From NCBI GenBank assembly GCA_002727695.1, contig PBXT01000094.1, positions 29,981-41,760 on the forward strand: DNA of 11,780 nt, in the 5' to 3' direction. Position 1 is the first letter of the stretch. Each line of letters begins with the position of its first letter. This DNA is from Methanobacteriota archaeon. Its GTDB lineage: Archaea > Thermoplasmatota > Poseidoniia > Poseidoniales > Poseidoniaceae. A program made the translations under genes and the position numbers. A model generated the notes under the pieces. That model saw only the letters and a program-made list of their open reading frames with translations. It searched no databases and was not told where the DNA came from. Positions 1-7,525 of this stretch are shown here, piece after piece.

Positions 1-1010
1 TTTTGGTCATATTCACAAGGCTTCTTTTCTTGAGAGATATTATCCAAAATTTGTTGAGTCTTCTCAATAACTTCCTTTGCGGTTTTTGCTTCGTCTACAG
101 CAATGATGATTACTGCCTTATCGAGGAAACCATCTCCATCACTGTCTCTTGCCATTTTGTCTAAACCGGGTGAAGGAGAGCCATCATCCTCATACATCTC
201 ATTGACAATAGTATCAATTGTTGTTTGTGAGGGAATACTGTAATTGCCCCAAATAGGGTCCCCAACATCGAGAACGTCCTTTACCAAATCAGCAGCAGTA
301 TAGCCAATACAATTCTCATCATTGGGGGGACAAACGCTAGCTGCTAATTGGTCCACAAAAGCATCCTGAATACGGGGGAGACTAGAGTTTACTTCCTTAA
401 CAACGGTCGACAGGGAAAGTGCGTAGATGACGTCATCAGTGGGGTCTGAAATCCTTGGATTCAATTGCTTTTCAACATAGGACATTTCCTGTAAGATACG
501 CCTATCATCAATCGGTTTTTCAGGAGAATCAATGTATATGATCATAACATTCGTGGACCAGTTTTGCTCAACTTCCTTGATGCTTTCCAATACAGGAGAA
601 CCTTCAGGCAAGTACACGTCTAAATCTCCATTGACGTTCAAGGAAGGGTCATCACCAGGTTTTATCGAAGTCCCATCTACGAACCCTGAGTGATATGCAA
701 AGAAGCATGACGCCATCAAACAGACAACAACCATGAATATCGGGAACTTAGTTAGTATGCCAGTGGCACCGTGCTTCTGCCACTCTCTTTGTAGCGATTT
801 AGGAGCATCTAGTACTGCATCAAGGGTCTTTCTAGCATTCCAATCTTTGACGTTTTCACGGAGTTTTTCTTGTCCGTGACCAAAGATCCGGGATAGTTTG
901 TCCTGTAGCGATGAAGAGTCATCTTTCGGCCCAGACTCATCTTCGGACATAATGCCGCCCCAATACTCCGTCATGCTTAGACCATTTGAAAGCATACCCA
1001 TCATGGTCAT
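1..1010 (-). CDS. RND/MMPL-like membrane protein, N-terminal part (runs off the left edge)
   Basis: The minus-strand frame is open from an ATG at 1010 to the window edge (336 codons, no stop), so the C-terminal part lies outside. Residues 1-87 are a polar, charged cytoplasmic-looking tail. A single hydrophobic segment follows at about 88-108 (FPIFMVVVCLMAS...). After it comes a long soluble region containing DVYLPEGSP and an NVMIIYID strand, which resembles the first extracytoplasmic loop of RND/MMPL-family transporters just after TM1. The loop also carries a DSDGDGFLD acidic loop (about 289-297) like calcium-binding DxDxDG motifs, and a close cysteine pair (C227, C234). Family members use ion gradients to export or move lipids and hydrophobic compounds, but the substrate cannot be inferred. 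An ATG at 950 (MSEDES...) is an alternative start; a GTGAT stretch just before the ATG at 1010 weakly favours the longer form. The family call rests on the N-terminal region alone. Confidence 0.6.
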   Translation of the reverse strand, partial: MTMMGMLSNGLSMTEYWGGIMSEDESGPKDDSSSLQDKLSRIFGHGQEKLRENVKDWNARKTLDAVLDAPKSLQREWQKHGATGILTKFPIFMVVVCLMASCFFAYHSGFVDGTSIKPGDDPSLNVNGDLDVYLPEGSPVLESIKEVEQNWSTNVMIIYIDSPEKPIDDRRILQEMSYVEKQLNPRISDPTDDVIYALSLSTVVKEVNSSLPRIQDAFVDQLAASVCPPNDENCIGYTAADLVKDVLDVGDPIWGNYSIPSQTTIDTIVNEMYEDDGSPSPGLDKMARDSDGDGFLDKAVIIIAVDEAKTAKEVIEKTQQILDNISQEKKPCEYDQ

Positions 1011-1076
1011 CCAATCACTTCAAAAGTAAGGCCTATCAGCCATAAGCGGACCTGTGAGGATAACGCACGCAGGGCC

Positions 1077-1082
1077 GGTGAG
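1077..1082 (+). promoter_or_regulatory. Shine-Dalgarno-like site for valS
   Basis: GGTGAG lies four bases before the ATG at 1087 and matches the GGTGA core that pairs with the 3' end of archaeal 16S rRNA. It supports the ATG at 1087 over the upstream in-frame GTG at 1054, and it implies that this gene has a short leader. Most other genes in the window lack such a site. Confidence 0.5.
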
Positions 1083-1086
1083 CAAC

Positions 1087-3555
1087 ATGCCATCTCCTAA
1101 ACTAAACGACAAGCGATGGTCAATCGACCTAGAAAAGAGAATCCAAGAGGAACATTATGCAGATGAGGCTGCATATTCCAAGCGATATGGATTCAATCCA
1201 AACTCTGGAAAGGAGATCTTCGTAATCGACACACCGCCTCCATATCCGAGCGGAACATGGCATATTGGTGCAGTAGCTCAGTACAGCATGATCGATGTCA
1301 TTGCACGTTCCCAACGTCTACTAGGAAAAGAGGTAAAATTCCCTTGGGGAGTCGATAGAAACGGAATCAATGTTGAATTCACTGTAGAAAAGAACACAGG
1401 AAGGAAGATGAAAACATATGACCGTGCTGAGTTCCTGAAGTTGTGTGAAGAAACAATTGAAGAATTCACACAATCTATGCGAAACACTGCACGACGTGTC
1501 GGCCTTTCAATGGATTTTGCAAATGAATACCTCACTGATGCACCCGATTACAGGATGGTTACTCAAACCATTTTCACGGAATTGTTCAAGCGAGGGGCTA
1601 TTGTTGAAGATTTGCGACCAAACATCTACGACCCTGTAGAAGGCACAACAATCGCTGATGCGGAAGTTGAGAGATTGCAAAGAAGGACCAAGTTAGTAGA
1701 TGTAAAATGGCAAACCGAAAATGGTGAGGAACTAATCATCTCTACAACAAGGCCTGAACTTATTTGTGCTTGTGGAATTGTAGTTGTCCATCCAGATGAT
1801 GAACGATACAAGCACTTGATTGGTAAAAAAGCAATGCTTCCACTGCCTGTCGAGGGGAGAGAAAAAAGCGTAGAAATTTCCACCCATCCATCTGTAAAGA
1901 GTGAATTTGGTTCTGGTATTCTGATGGTGTGTTCTTTCGGTGACCAAAACGACGTTGCTGTATTCCGAGAATTGGGATTAGCGCCCTTCCAAGCGATTGA
2001 TTTGGACGGATGCATGACCAGTATTGCCGGACCATTCGCTGGAATGAAGGTTGCAGAAGCAAGAAAATCTGTAATTGAATATCTGGAAAATGAAGGGAAA
2101 ATACACCAAATAGTTGAGAAAGAACAGGAAGTTCCTGTTTCTGAAAGAGGAAAGAATCCAGTCGAAATTATTCTCCTGAAAGAATGGTATGTTCGACAAA
2201 CTCACATTCAAGACAGAATTAGAGAATTGGCTGAAGATATTGACTTCCACCCACCTAGAAACAAGCAATTCCTTCTAGATTGGATGGAGAATATATCGAT
2301 AGATTGGCCAATTAGTCGAAGAAGATGGTACCACACAGAAATACCCATCTGGTATGCAGATGAAGGAACTAAGGTAATCTGTGCGCCTTCAGGCGTCTAT
2401 GTTCAACCTTGGTGTCAAACTCCACCTGACAATAGCGAGGTTCTAGATAGAGAGACCCGCGAAGTTGTCGGTCTATATGGTGAAATGAAAGACCACTTGG
2501 GAGAAATTGTAGGTGAAGAGAAAGTATTCGACACTTGGATGGATTCCAGTAACTCAAACCTCTTCGTCTCAGGATACTTGAACGAAATGGATACCTTCGA
2601 GAAGGCATTCCCCACCGCAATCCGACCTCAAGGTAAAGAAATTGTTAGAACTTGGTTGTATTACACTCTACTAAAGAGTGCACTATTGCTCGACAAACCT
2701 GGATTCAAGCATGTTTGGATTGACGGACTTGGAATGGACCCATGGGGCAGAAAAATGTCCAAGTCACTTGGAAATGGAATCGATGCTGACAGCGTTCTCG
2801 AGTGTGGAGCAGGTGGCAGAACTGGTTCTTGGAGAGTCAAAGGTCCGGAAAAGAGTGTGCAACTGAAAGCTAACAAAATTGGTTCTGAATGTTTCAGATT
2901 GTGGAAAGCTTGTGATGCCCAAGTAGGAGACGACTTCCACATTAACCCCGAGGAAATCGAAGCGAAATATTTTGGCGTACTTACTAAATTGTTCAATGTA
3001 GCTAGATTTGCTAGCCAATTCGATGTACCCGAAGACTTGGATACTACTCCGCAAGAACTCTCTGTAGAAGATCGTTGGATTTTATCAGAGTTTGCTGAAA
3101 CAATGAGCAGAGTGGAGACTGCTTGGACCGGGCTTGACATTTACACAGCAACTCAAGCACTGAAGACTTTCGGAACTGGAATTTTGCCAAGCCACTGGTT
3201 GGAGATGTCAAAATCTAGATTGTATGATGGAGATGAAAATGCAGCATGGACGATTCACCGAATTGTTCGAGACCTGATGTCAGCATTATCCCCGGTTTGT
3301 CCTTTCTTTACCCACCATATTTCGAACACATTGTATGGAAAAAGTGCCGTCGATGTTAGAGCGTTCCCTGCTAGAACTCCAGATGATGAAAATCTCAGAG
3401 AATTGACCAATGCAATTGAGGAGTTCAATGGTTCCACATGGAAACAGAAGAAGGATTCTGGATTGTCTCTAAATACTCCGATATCGGGAATTAAGATTCC
3501 AGATGAATTGAGTGAGTTCACAAGTATATTGACTCAAATGCACAAACTTGAATGA
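1087..3555 (+). CDS. valS: Valyl-tRNA synthetase, archaeal type
   Basis: Class I aminoacyl-tRNA synthetase that charges tRNA-Val in the cytoplasm. With the ATG at 1087 it is 822 residues. An in-frame GTG at 1054 adds 11 residues, but the SD-like GGTGAG before 1087 favours the shorter form. The Rossmann domain opens with DTPPPYPSG and the signature WHIGA (about 58-62), a HIGH variant. The CP1 editing domain is recognisable from ISTTRPELICACG and the GSGILMVCSFGDQNDV block. ISIDWPISRRRWY, FDTWMDSS and RPQGKEIVRTW are typical of archaeal ValRS, and KMSKS is intact at about 556-560. A helical anticodon-binding domain follows. The bacterial C-terminal coiled-coil arm is absent. Two oddities: cysteines expected in zinc-knuckle positions are missing (YDPVEG near 181-186 and WYADEG near 422-427), and about 24 extra residues follow KMSKS. 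Its stop abuts the dinB stop. Close class I relatives (IleRS, LeuRS) fit the motifs less well. Confidence 0.95.
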   Translation: MPSPKLNDKRWSIDLEKRIQEEHYADEAAYSKRYGFNPNSGKEIFVIDTPPPYPSGTWHIGAVAQYSMIDVIARSQRLLGKEVKFPWGVDRNGINVEFTVEKNTGRKMKTYDRAEFLKLCEETIEEFTQSMRNTARRVGLSMDFANEYLTDAPDYRMVTQTIFTELFKRGAIVEDLRPNIYDPVEGTTIADAEVERLQRRTKLVDVKWQTENGEELIISTTRPELICACGIVVVHPDDERYKHLIGKKAMLPLPVEGREKSVEISTHPSVKSEFGSGILMVCSFGDQNDVAVFRELGLAPFQAIDLDGCMTSIAGPFAGMKVAEARKSVIEYLENEGKIHQIVEKEQEVPVSERGKNPVEIILLKEWYVRQTHIQDRIRELAEDIDFHPPRNKQFLLDWMENISIDWPISRRRWYHTEIPIWYADEGTKVICAPSGVYVQPWCQTPPDNSEVLDRETREVVGLYGEMKDHLGEIVGEEKVFDTWMDSSNSNLFVSGYLNEMDTFEKAFPTAIRPQGKEIVRTWLYYTLLKSALLLDKPGFKHVWIDGLGMDPWGRKMSKSLGNGIDADSVLECGAGGRTGSWRVKGPEKSVQLKANKIGSECFRLWKACDAQVGDDFHINPEEIEAKYFGVLTKLFNVARFASQFDVPEDLDTTPQELSVEDRWILSEFAETMSRVETAWTGLDIYTATQALKTFGTGILPSHWLEMSKSRLYDGDENAAWTIHRIVRDLMSALSPVCPFFTHHISNTLYGKSAVDVRAFPARTPDDENLRELTNAIEEFNGSTWKQKKDSGLSLNTPISGIKIPDELSEFTSILTQMHKLE

Positions 3556-4701
3556 TTACTCTTCAACATCTAGAGTTGATTGCCGAGTTAATGGCATTTC
3601 CAAGTTACCTAGGCGGAATCCAATCAGTCTTACTGGACGTTCGAACTCTATATTCTCTGCAAACAATCCATGTGCTATTCGCATGAACACGGTTTCATCA
3701 TCCATTGCGACTGGAATTGAGCGACCATGTGTATGCGTTTCAAATCCTTGATAGCGAATTTTGACTTCTCCCAGTCTACCTGCTACACCCATTTCTTTTG
3801 CTCGTTTCATCACTTTACTAACCAATACAGACAATTGTGACAATACATTCTCGCTATCAATTTGGTCGAACTCAAATGTATGCTCCTTACCTACTGATTT
3901 CCTACTTCTTAGAGGGCTAACATCATTGCTAGTTTCGCCTTCCATGACCCGAATCATCCACGATGCAAACCTCTCAGACGTAAATCTGGCAAGGGCGATT
4001 TCACCATACTCTGCTGCCTCAGACATAGTGTTGATTCCCCACTCTGCAAGCCTAGTAGCTGTTTTCGGTCCGATGCCGGGAATTTCTCGAACGGAACGAC
4101 CATCAAAGAAATCCTCAATTTGGTCAGGCAATGTTCTGTGAATTCCTGCAGGCTTGTTTTCTTCACTTCCCATCTTCGCTAGAATACGAGTAGAACCTAT
4201 GCCGAATGAGGTTGAAAGCCCTAACTCGTTGGTGATTTCTGTTTGCAATCGTTTTGCAAATGCTAACGCCTTATCCCAATCACCTTCGCAATATTCTGTG
4301 ACATCAAGATAAGCTTCATCGATGCTTGCTTGCTCAAACTTGTCCGCATTCTGTGAGAGGATTGACATCACTTTCCTACTCGCGCGTGAATAAAGACCTC
4401 TAGTTGATTTTAGATAATTACCTGGCCCATGCGGGGGGCCTGGACATCTCCTCCACGCTTCTCCAATCGGCATTGCTGAGCGAATTCCGTATTTCCTTGC
4501 AGCGTAATTGCAAGTAGAGACAATGCCTCTACCTTTACCTTCCTTTGGGTCAGACCCTAAGATTAGTGGAACATCAGGGTCCAAGTTATGGTGCAGGGTT
4601 TCAACAGCAGCAAAGAAGGCATCCAAGTCACAATGGATTAGTATCCTCGGTGCCATGACTGGAATAGAAAGTCGGAGGTTTTTGAAGAACGCGAAACCCA
4701 T
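3556..4701 (-). CDS. dinB: DNA polymerase IV, Y-family translesion polymerase (DinB/Dpo4 type)
   Basis: Low-fidelity polymerase that copies past damaged bases. In order (numbering from the ATG at 4701, 381 aa): palm motif LIHCDLDAFFAAVE with metal-binding D25 and probable steric gate F30; the YAARKYGIRSAMP fingers motif; catalytic SIDEAYLD with D128-E129; SFGIGSTRILAKMGSE; the helix-hairpin-helix thumb PGIGPKTATRLAEWGI at about 208-223; and a little-finger domain opening with SVGKEHTF. All catalytic residues are present, so the enzyme should be active. The C-terminus ends QSTLDVEE: a glutamine and leucine as in PCNA-interacting motifs, but without the usual terminal aromatic pair. An in-frame ATG at 4656 (MAPRILIH) would give a 366-residue protein that starts where most family members start and is a serious alternative. 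The gene is divergent from a small membrane-protein gene across 33 bp, and its stop directly abuts that of valS. Confidence 0.95.
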   Translation of the reverse strand: MGFAFFKNLRLSIPVMAPRILIHCDLDAFFAAVETLHHNLDPDVPLILGSDPKEGKGRGIVSTCNYAARKYGIRSAMPIGEAWRRCPGPPHGPGNYLKSTRGLYSRASRKVMSILSQNADKFEQASIDEAYLDVTEYCEGDWDKALAFAKRLQTEITNELGLSTSFGIGSTRILAKMGSEENKPAGIHRTLPDQIEDFFDGRSVREIPGIGPKTATRLAEWGINTMSEAAEYGEIALARFTSERFASWMIRVMEGETSNDVSPLRSRKSVGKEHTFEFDQIDSENVLSQLSVLVSKVMKRAKEMGVAGRLGEVKIRYQGFETHTHGRSIPVAMDDETVFMRIAHGLFAENIEFERPVRLIGFRLGNLEMPLTRQSTLDVEE

Positions 4702-4702
4702 G

Positions 4703-4711
4703 GTTAAATGA
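4703..4711 (+). promoter_or_regulatory. Candidate TATA-like element for the 4735 gene
   Basis: GTTAAATGA is centred about 28 nt before the ATG at 4735, with no Shine-Dalgarno sequence between. That is the geometry of an archaeal TATA box driving a leaderless transcript. The same GTTAAAT core stands at a similar distance before the Nudix gene. This is pattern inference only; a 7-mer can occur by chance in A+T-rich DNA. Confidence 0.35.
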
Positions 4712-4734
4712 AGAAGTATTGACTAAGAATTTTC

Positions 4735-5325
4735 ATGGGCAAGGTCAAATCAATACTCTCTGTTGTAGTTGGATTGTTATTGCTTGGTTCTCTTATCGGT
4801 TATTCTGGTCAAGAAATTATACCTGATGTGCCTAAGCCTGATGCTGGCCTTTGTGGGGTGACAAAGGAAGCATTCGATACTGTACCCGGAGCCAGCGCTT
4901 TGATAGATATTGAGGTCGAGGTTTCATGGGATGATAATGCCGTATGGATAGGAATCATATCCGTTGACGACTACAATTCACTAGAAAAGTTAGGAGGAAA
5001 TTCTGATGGCGAAATTGTATCCTGCGATTCAAGGATCGATTTCATCGCAGGCGGTCCATCATCTGCTTCAGATTCGAAATTTGACTGGATACCGGATGGC
5101 GAAGAATTTCACATAATGATTGGGTCTCTAGAAGATGCTGAAGAAGAGGATGACGAAGAGGATGATGATCCATGGCCTTTCAGTAGCCAAATCACTCCTA
5201 AATCATTCATCGATGAATTCAATGTAACAGTAGATTATGATGTCTCAGGAGGCTGGGGAGTAATTGTTGTACTATTCGCAATCGAAATTATTCTAGTGTA
5301 TTTCGCCCTACTTGACAAATCATAA
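4735..5325 (+). CDS. Small two-anchor membrane protein with acidic ectodomain, function unknown
   Basis: I do not recognise this 196-residue protein. It has a hydrophobic N-terminal segment (about 7-23, preceded by lysines 3 and 5), which could be a signal anchor or a signal peptide. A soluble region of about 150 residues follows, then a second hydrophobic helix (about 175-193) and a short LLDKS tail. The predicted outside region holds two cysteines (C40, C97) that could form one disulfide, beta-rich stretches such as IDIEVEVSW, and a run of Asp/Glu at about 132-145 that might bind cations. It starts 33 bp from the divergent dinB start, probably from its own leaderless promoter, and its stop codon touches that of serA. 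The composition suggests a cell-surface protein of an archaeon with an acidic proteome. The pairing with dinB gives no functional clue by itself. Confidence 0.8.
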   Translation: MGKVKSILSVVVGLLLLGSLIGYSGQEIIPDVPKPDAGLCGVTKEAFDTVPGASALIDIEVEVSWDDNAVWIGIISVDDYNSLEKLGGNSDGEIVSCDSRIDFIAGGPSSASDSKFDWIPDGEEFHIMIGSLEDAEEEDDEEDDDPWPFSSQITPKSFIDEFNVTVDYDVSGGWGVIVVLFAIEIILVYFALLDKS

Positions 5326-6303
5326 TCAAAGGAATTTTGAGTTAACCAGTGTTGTTGGCTTTTGACCCTTCAAAGCTGTGATAACTTCCTGAGCAATATC
5401 AATTCCAACCCTGTGCTGAGCCTCCAATGTAGCGGCACCAATGTGTGGGGTACCGTGGAAGTTTTCGTGTTGGATTAATGGAGAGTTGGCTGAGACTGGT
5501 TCGATTTCAAACACATCTAATGCTGCACTAGCAATCGTTCCATTTTCCAGTGCACCTAGGAGTGCTTCCTCGTCAATGATTCCACCTCGTGCGCAATTGA
5601 TAATGTGATTACCACACACTATTCCACCTTTCTTTCCTGGCATCATTTTCATTCGTTTCTCGTTAACAAGGTGGTGTGTTTCTTCAGTAAGATTGCAGTG
5701 TATTGAGATATGAGTACAGGCCTTGAATAATGAGTCAATCTTCTTGTGCAAATATGCACCTTGTGCTTTAGCAACCTTTGGCGGCAAATAGGGGTCGTAA
5801 GTGTGAATTTCCATACCGAGTGATTTTGCAACATTAGCAACCCCTTGAGCAATTCTTCCAAATCCAATTAATCCAAGGCATTTACCTGAAAGTTCTGTTC
5901 CCTTCATTGCTTTCTTTTCCCACTTATGTTGGCGCATACTTCTATCAGATTTTGGAATGTGTCTAATCGAAGCTAAAAGATGACCAATTGTCAACTCTAC
6001 AACAGATTGTGTTGAAGCATTAGGAGCATTAACCACCATTATTCCCGCTGAACCTGCTGCTTCAAGGTCGATGTTATCAACACCTACTCCGGCTCTGGCA
6101 ATGACAGAAAGTCCTTGACTGACCTCGATTACATCTGCGGTCAACTTCGTTGCACTACGCACAATAATCGCATCAAAACCGTCTAGTGCACCTGATAACA
6201 AATCTGATTTCTCTATGTACCCCAGTACTACTTCATGACCAGCTTTTTCCAAGACTGCTACAGCAGCAGGAGCCATCCCGTCGGTAACAGCAATTCGTGC
6301 CAT
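5326..6303 (-). CDS. serA: D-3-phosphoglycerate dehydrogenase, short form without ACT domain
   Basis: NAD-dependent oxidation of 3-phosphoglycerate to 3-phosphohydroxypyruvate, the first step of serine synthesis in the cytosol. From the ATG at 6303 it is 325 residues. The frame stays open upstream to 6408, but that extension would overlap the divergent gene and does not resemble the family; MARIAVTDGMAP is a normal SerA beginning. Visible landmarks are ARAGVGVDNID (about 70-79), the nucleotide-binding LIGFGRIA (145-152) with D170 at the end of the next strand, and the catalytic triad R239 (NCARGG), E268 (FEIEP) and H287 (GTPHIGA). The protein ends after the substrate domain returns, so the regulatory ASB/ACT domains of long SerA are missing and serine feedback through ACT is unlikely. 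About nine extra residues (near 224-233) precede NCARGG. Related 2-hydroxyacid dehydrogenases (glyoxylate or hydroxypyruvate reductase) remain possible. Its stop directly abuts that of the upstream plus-strand gene. Confidence 0.88.
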   Translation of the reverse strand: MARIAVTDGMAPAAVAVLEKAGHEVVLGYIEKSDLLSGALDGFDAIIVRSATKLTADVIEVSQGLSVIARAGVGVDNIDLEAAGSAGIMVVNAPNASTQSVVELTIGHLLASIRHIPKSDRSMRQHKWEKKAMKGTELSGKCLGLIGFGRIAQGVANVAKSLGMEIHTYDPYLPPKVAKAQGAYLHKKIDSLFKACTHISIHCNLTEETHHLVNEKRMKMMPGKKGGIVCGNHIINCARGGIIDEEALLGALENGTIASAALDVFEIEPVSANSPLIQHENFHGTPHIGAATLEAQHRVGIDIAQEVITALKGQKPTTLVNSKFL

Positions 6304-6367
6304 TATCGGTAGTTCAGACGTAGTCCCTCCATGAACATTCTTGAGGGGTAGGCATACACGGGTCATC

Positions 6368-7525
6368 ATGGCCTCAAGTCTCGATGTCGGGAATTTGTTG
6401 TGGGCCATCGGTATTTTGGCGCTCCCGGTTATTCTCGCCTTACCTGCAAAATTGCTCTACCAAACGGTAATTCTGGGCGTCGGGCCTGCAGAGAGAAATT
6501 ACCGTGCTACAGTACAGAAAATCCTTGATTCTGGAATGCAAGTTGAGCATTTTCGTGAAGTCCTTGATGAAGAGTCACGAAGGTTGGGTATCAAAGCGAG
6601 CAGGGCTAAACTGAATGAAACCGACATGTTGTATCCACTAACAATTACTCACTTTTTGTTAGTTCCAATGATATTCATTCTACCAGTGGTAGCAATTGCC
6701 ACACTACCAATAATCATTCTTGGAATCCCTGTTCTTTACCTCTTAGAAGTGTTATTGATTCGCAGAAAAATCTTGATCAATGCAATCAAATTGCTTGAAA
6801 CTTGGTTTGGAAAACAAATCATCCACGTTCCTGATGCCGGAAATGACCATTGCAGTAATGATGCTAAAGTTCTCGATGCATCCAATATCGCAGTCCATTT
6901 CCATAAGGTACCTCGTGTAGTATTCTTGGGTCTGTTCTCCTGGTTGATTATTCACTGGACTTTGCGTCTAGATTCCTTGATGACTGAATTCATTCTTGCG
7001 GGTCTATTCTATGTTTTACTGCTAGGAATCGTTGGAATCGTAGCTACTGCTCTAGAATCCAACCTTGTCTTAGTCGACCCTGCAAGAGGTCGAATTATTC
7101 CGATTGCAGATTGGTTGGATTCAATGTTAACGCCAATTGTCGGTGTTGGACTTCTATTCTTACTTGGTCGTGACTTGATGACTGAAGCTAGAGATGATGG
7201 AAACACTATCCTATTCTCAGCCACTGTTCTGATGGTATTGTACTGTGCAACTGCTGTTGGAGTTACCTTCCAATGGGGATATGCATGGTGGCACGGCAAG
7301 ACGATTAGAAAGCAGTTTGAACAACAAGCGATCGAGAAATTAAATCCACAATCTTACGACCTAACCAGAAATCGTGGCCGAATCCAGTTGAATGTTAGAT
7401 GCCCGATGTCTGAAAGAATCGAAGGCGGAATTGGTCCGGGTGCAACTCTTACATTCACCGACCTAGACAATTTACCAACGGCCCATGAAGGCGTTCTAAA
7501 GAGCCCAGAAAACCCGTTAGACTAA
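6368..7525 (+). CDS. Polytopic membrane protein, function unknown
   Basis: I do not recognise this 385-residue protein. Hydrophobic segments lie at about 10-38, 90-110, 112-131, 183-200, 208-228, 253-268 and 281-302, giving around seven membrane spans. A soluble stretch at about 40-88 sits between the first and second, and a hydrophilic tail begins at about 308. Charged positions inside or next to spans (for example R268-D269) and a conserved-looking SNLVLVDPARGRIIPI loop (231-246) are the only notable landmarks. I see no transporter signature, nucleotide-binding motif or catalytic motif. The ATG at 6368 is preferred over an in-frame TTG at 6341. The gene is divergent from serA (64-bp gap) and overlaps the convergent metallo-beta-lactamase gene by 4 bp at the stop codons. 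Confidence 0.8.
   Translation: MASSLDVGNLLWAIGILALPVILALPAKLLYQTVILGVGPAERNYRATVQKILDSGMQVEHFREVLDEESRRLGIKASRAKLNETDMLYPLTITHFLLVPMIFILPVVAIATLPIIILGIPVLYLLEVLLIRRKILINAIKLLETWFGKQIIHVPDAGNDHCSNDAKVLDASNIAVHFHKVPRVVFLGLFSWLIIHWTLRLDSLMTEFILAGLFYVLLLGIVGIVATALESNLVLVDPARGRIIPIADWLDSMLTPIVGVGLLFLLGRDLMTEARDDGNTILFSATVLMVLYCATAVGVTFQWGYAWWHGKTIRKQFEQQAIEKLNPQSYDLTRNRGRIQLNVRCPMSERIEGGIGPGATLTFTDLDNLPTAHEGVLKSPENPLD

Noticed and set aside
2661..3140. Minus-strand open frame of about 159 codons inside valS
   Set aside because: It is antisense to the well-conserved KMSKS region of valS; its sequence is low-complexity Ser/Leu-rich shadow coding with no recognisable motif.
6324..6348. Purine-rich stretches (GGAGGGA on minus, GAGGGG on plus) between serA and the membrane-protein gene as ribosome-binding sites
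   Set aside because: Each lies about 19-20 nt before its start codon, too far for a normal Shine-Dalgarno interaction, and no closer in-frame start fits the proteins.
6304..6408. N-terminal extension of the serA frame upstream to 6408
   Set aside because: It would overlap the start of the divergent membrane-protein gene, does not resemble the SerA family, and MARIAVTDG at 6303 is a normal start.
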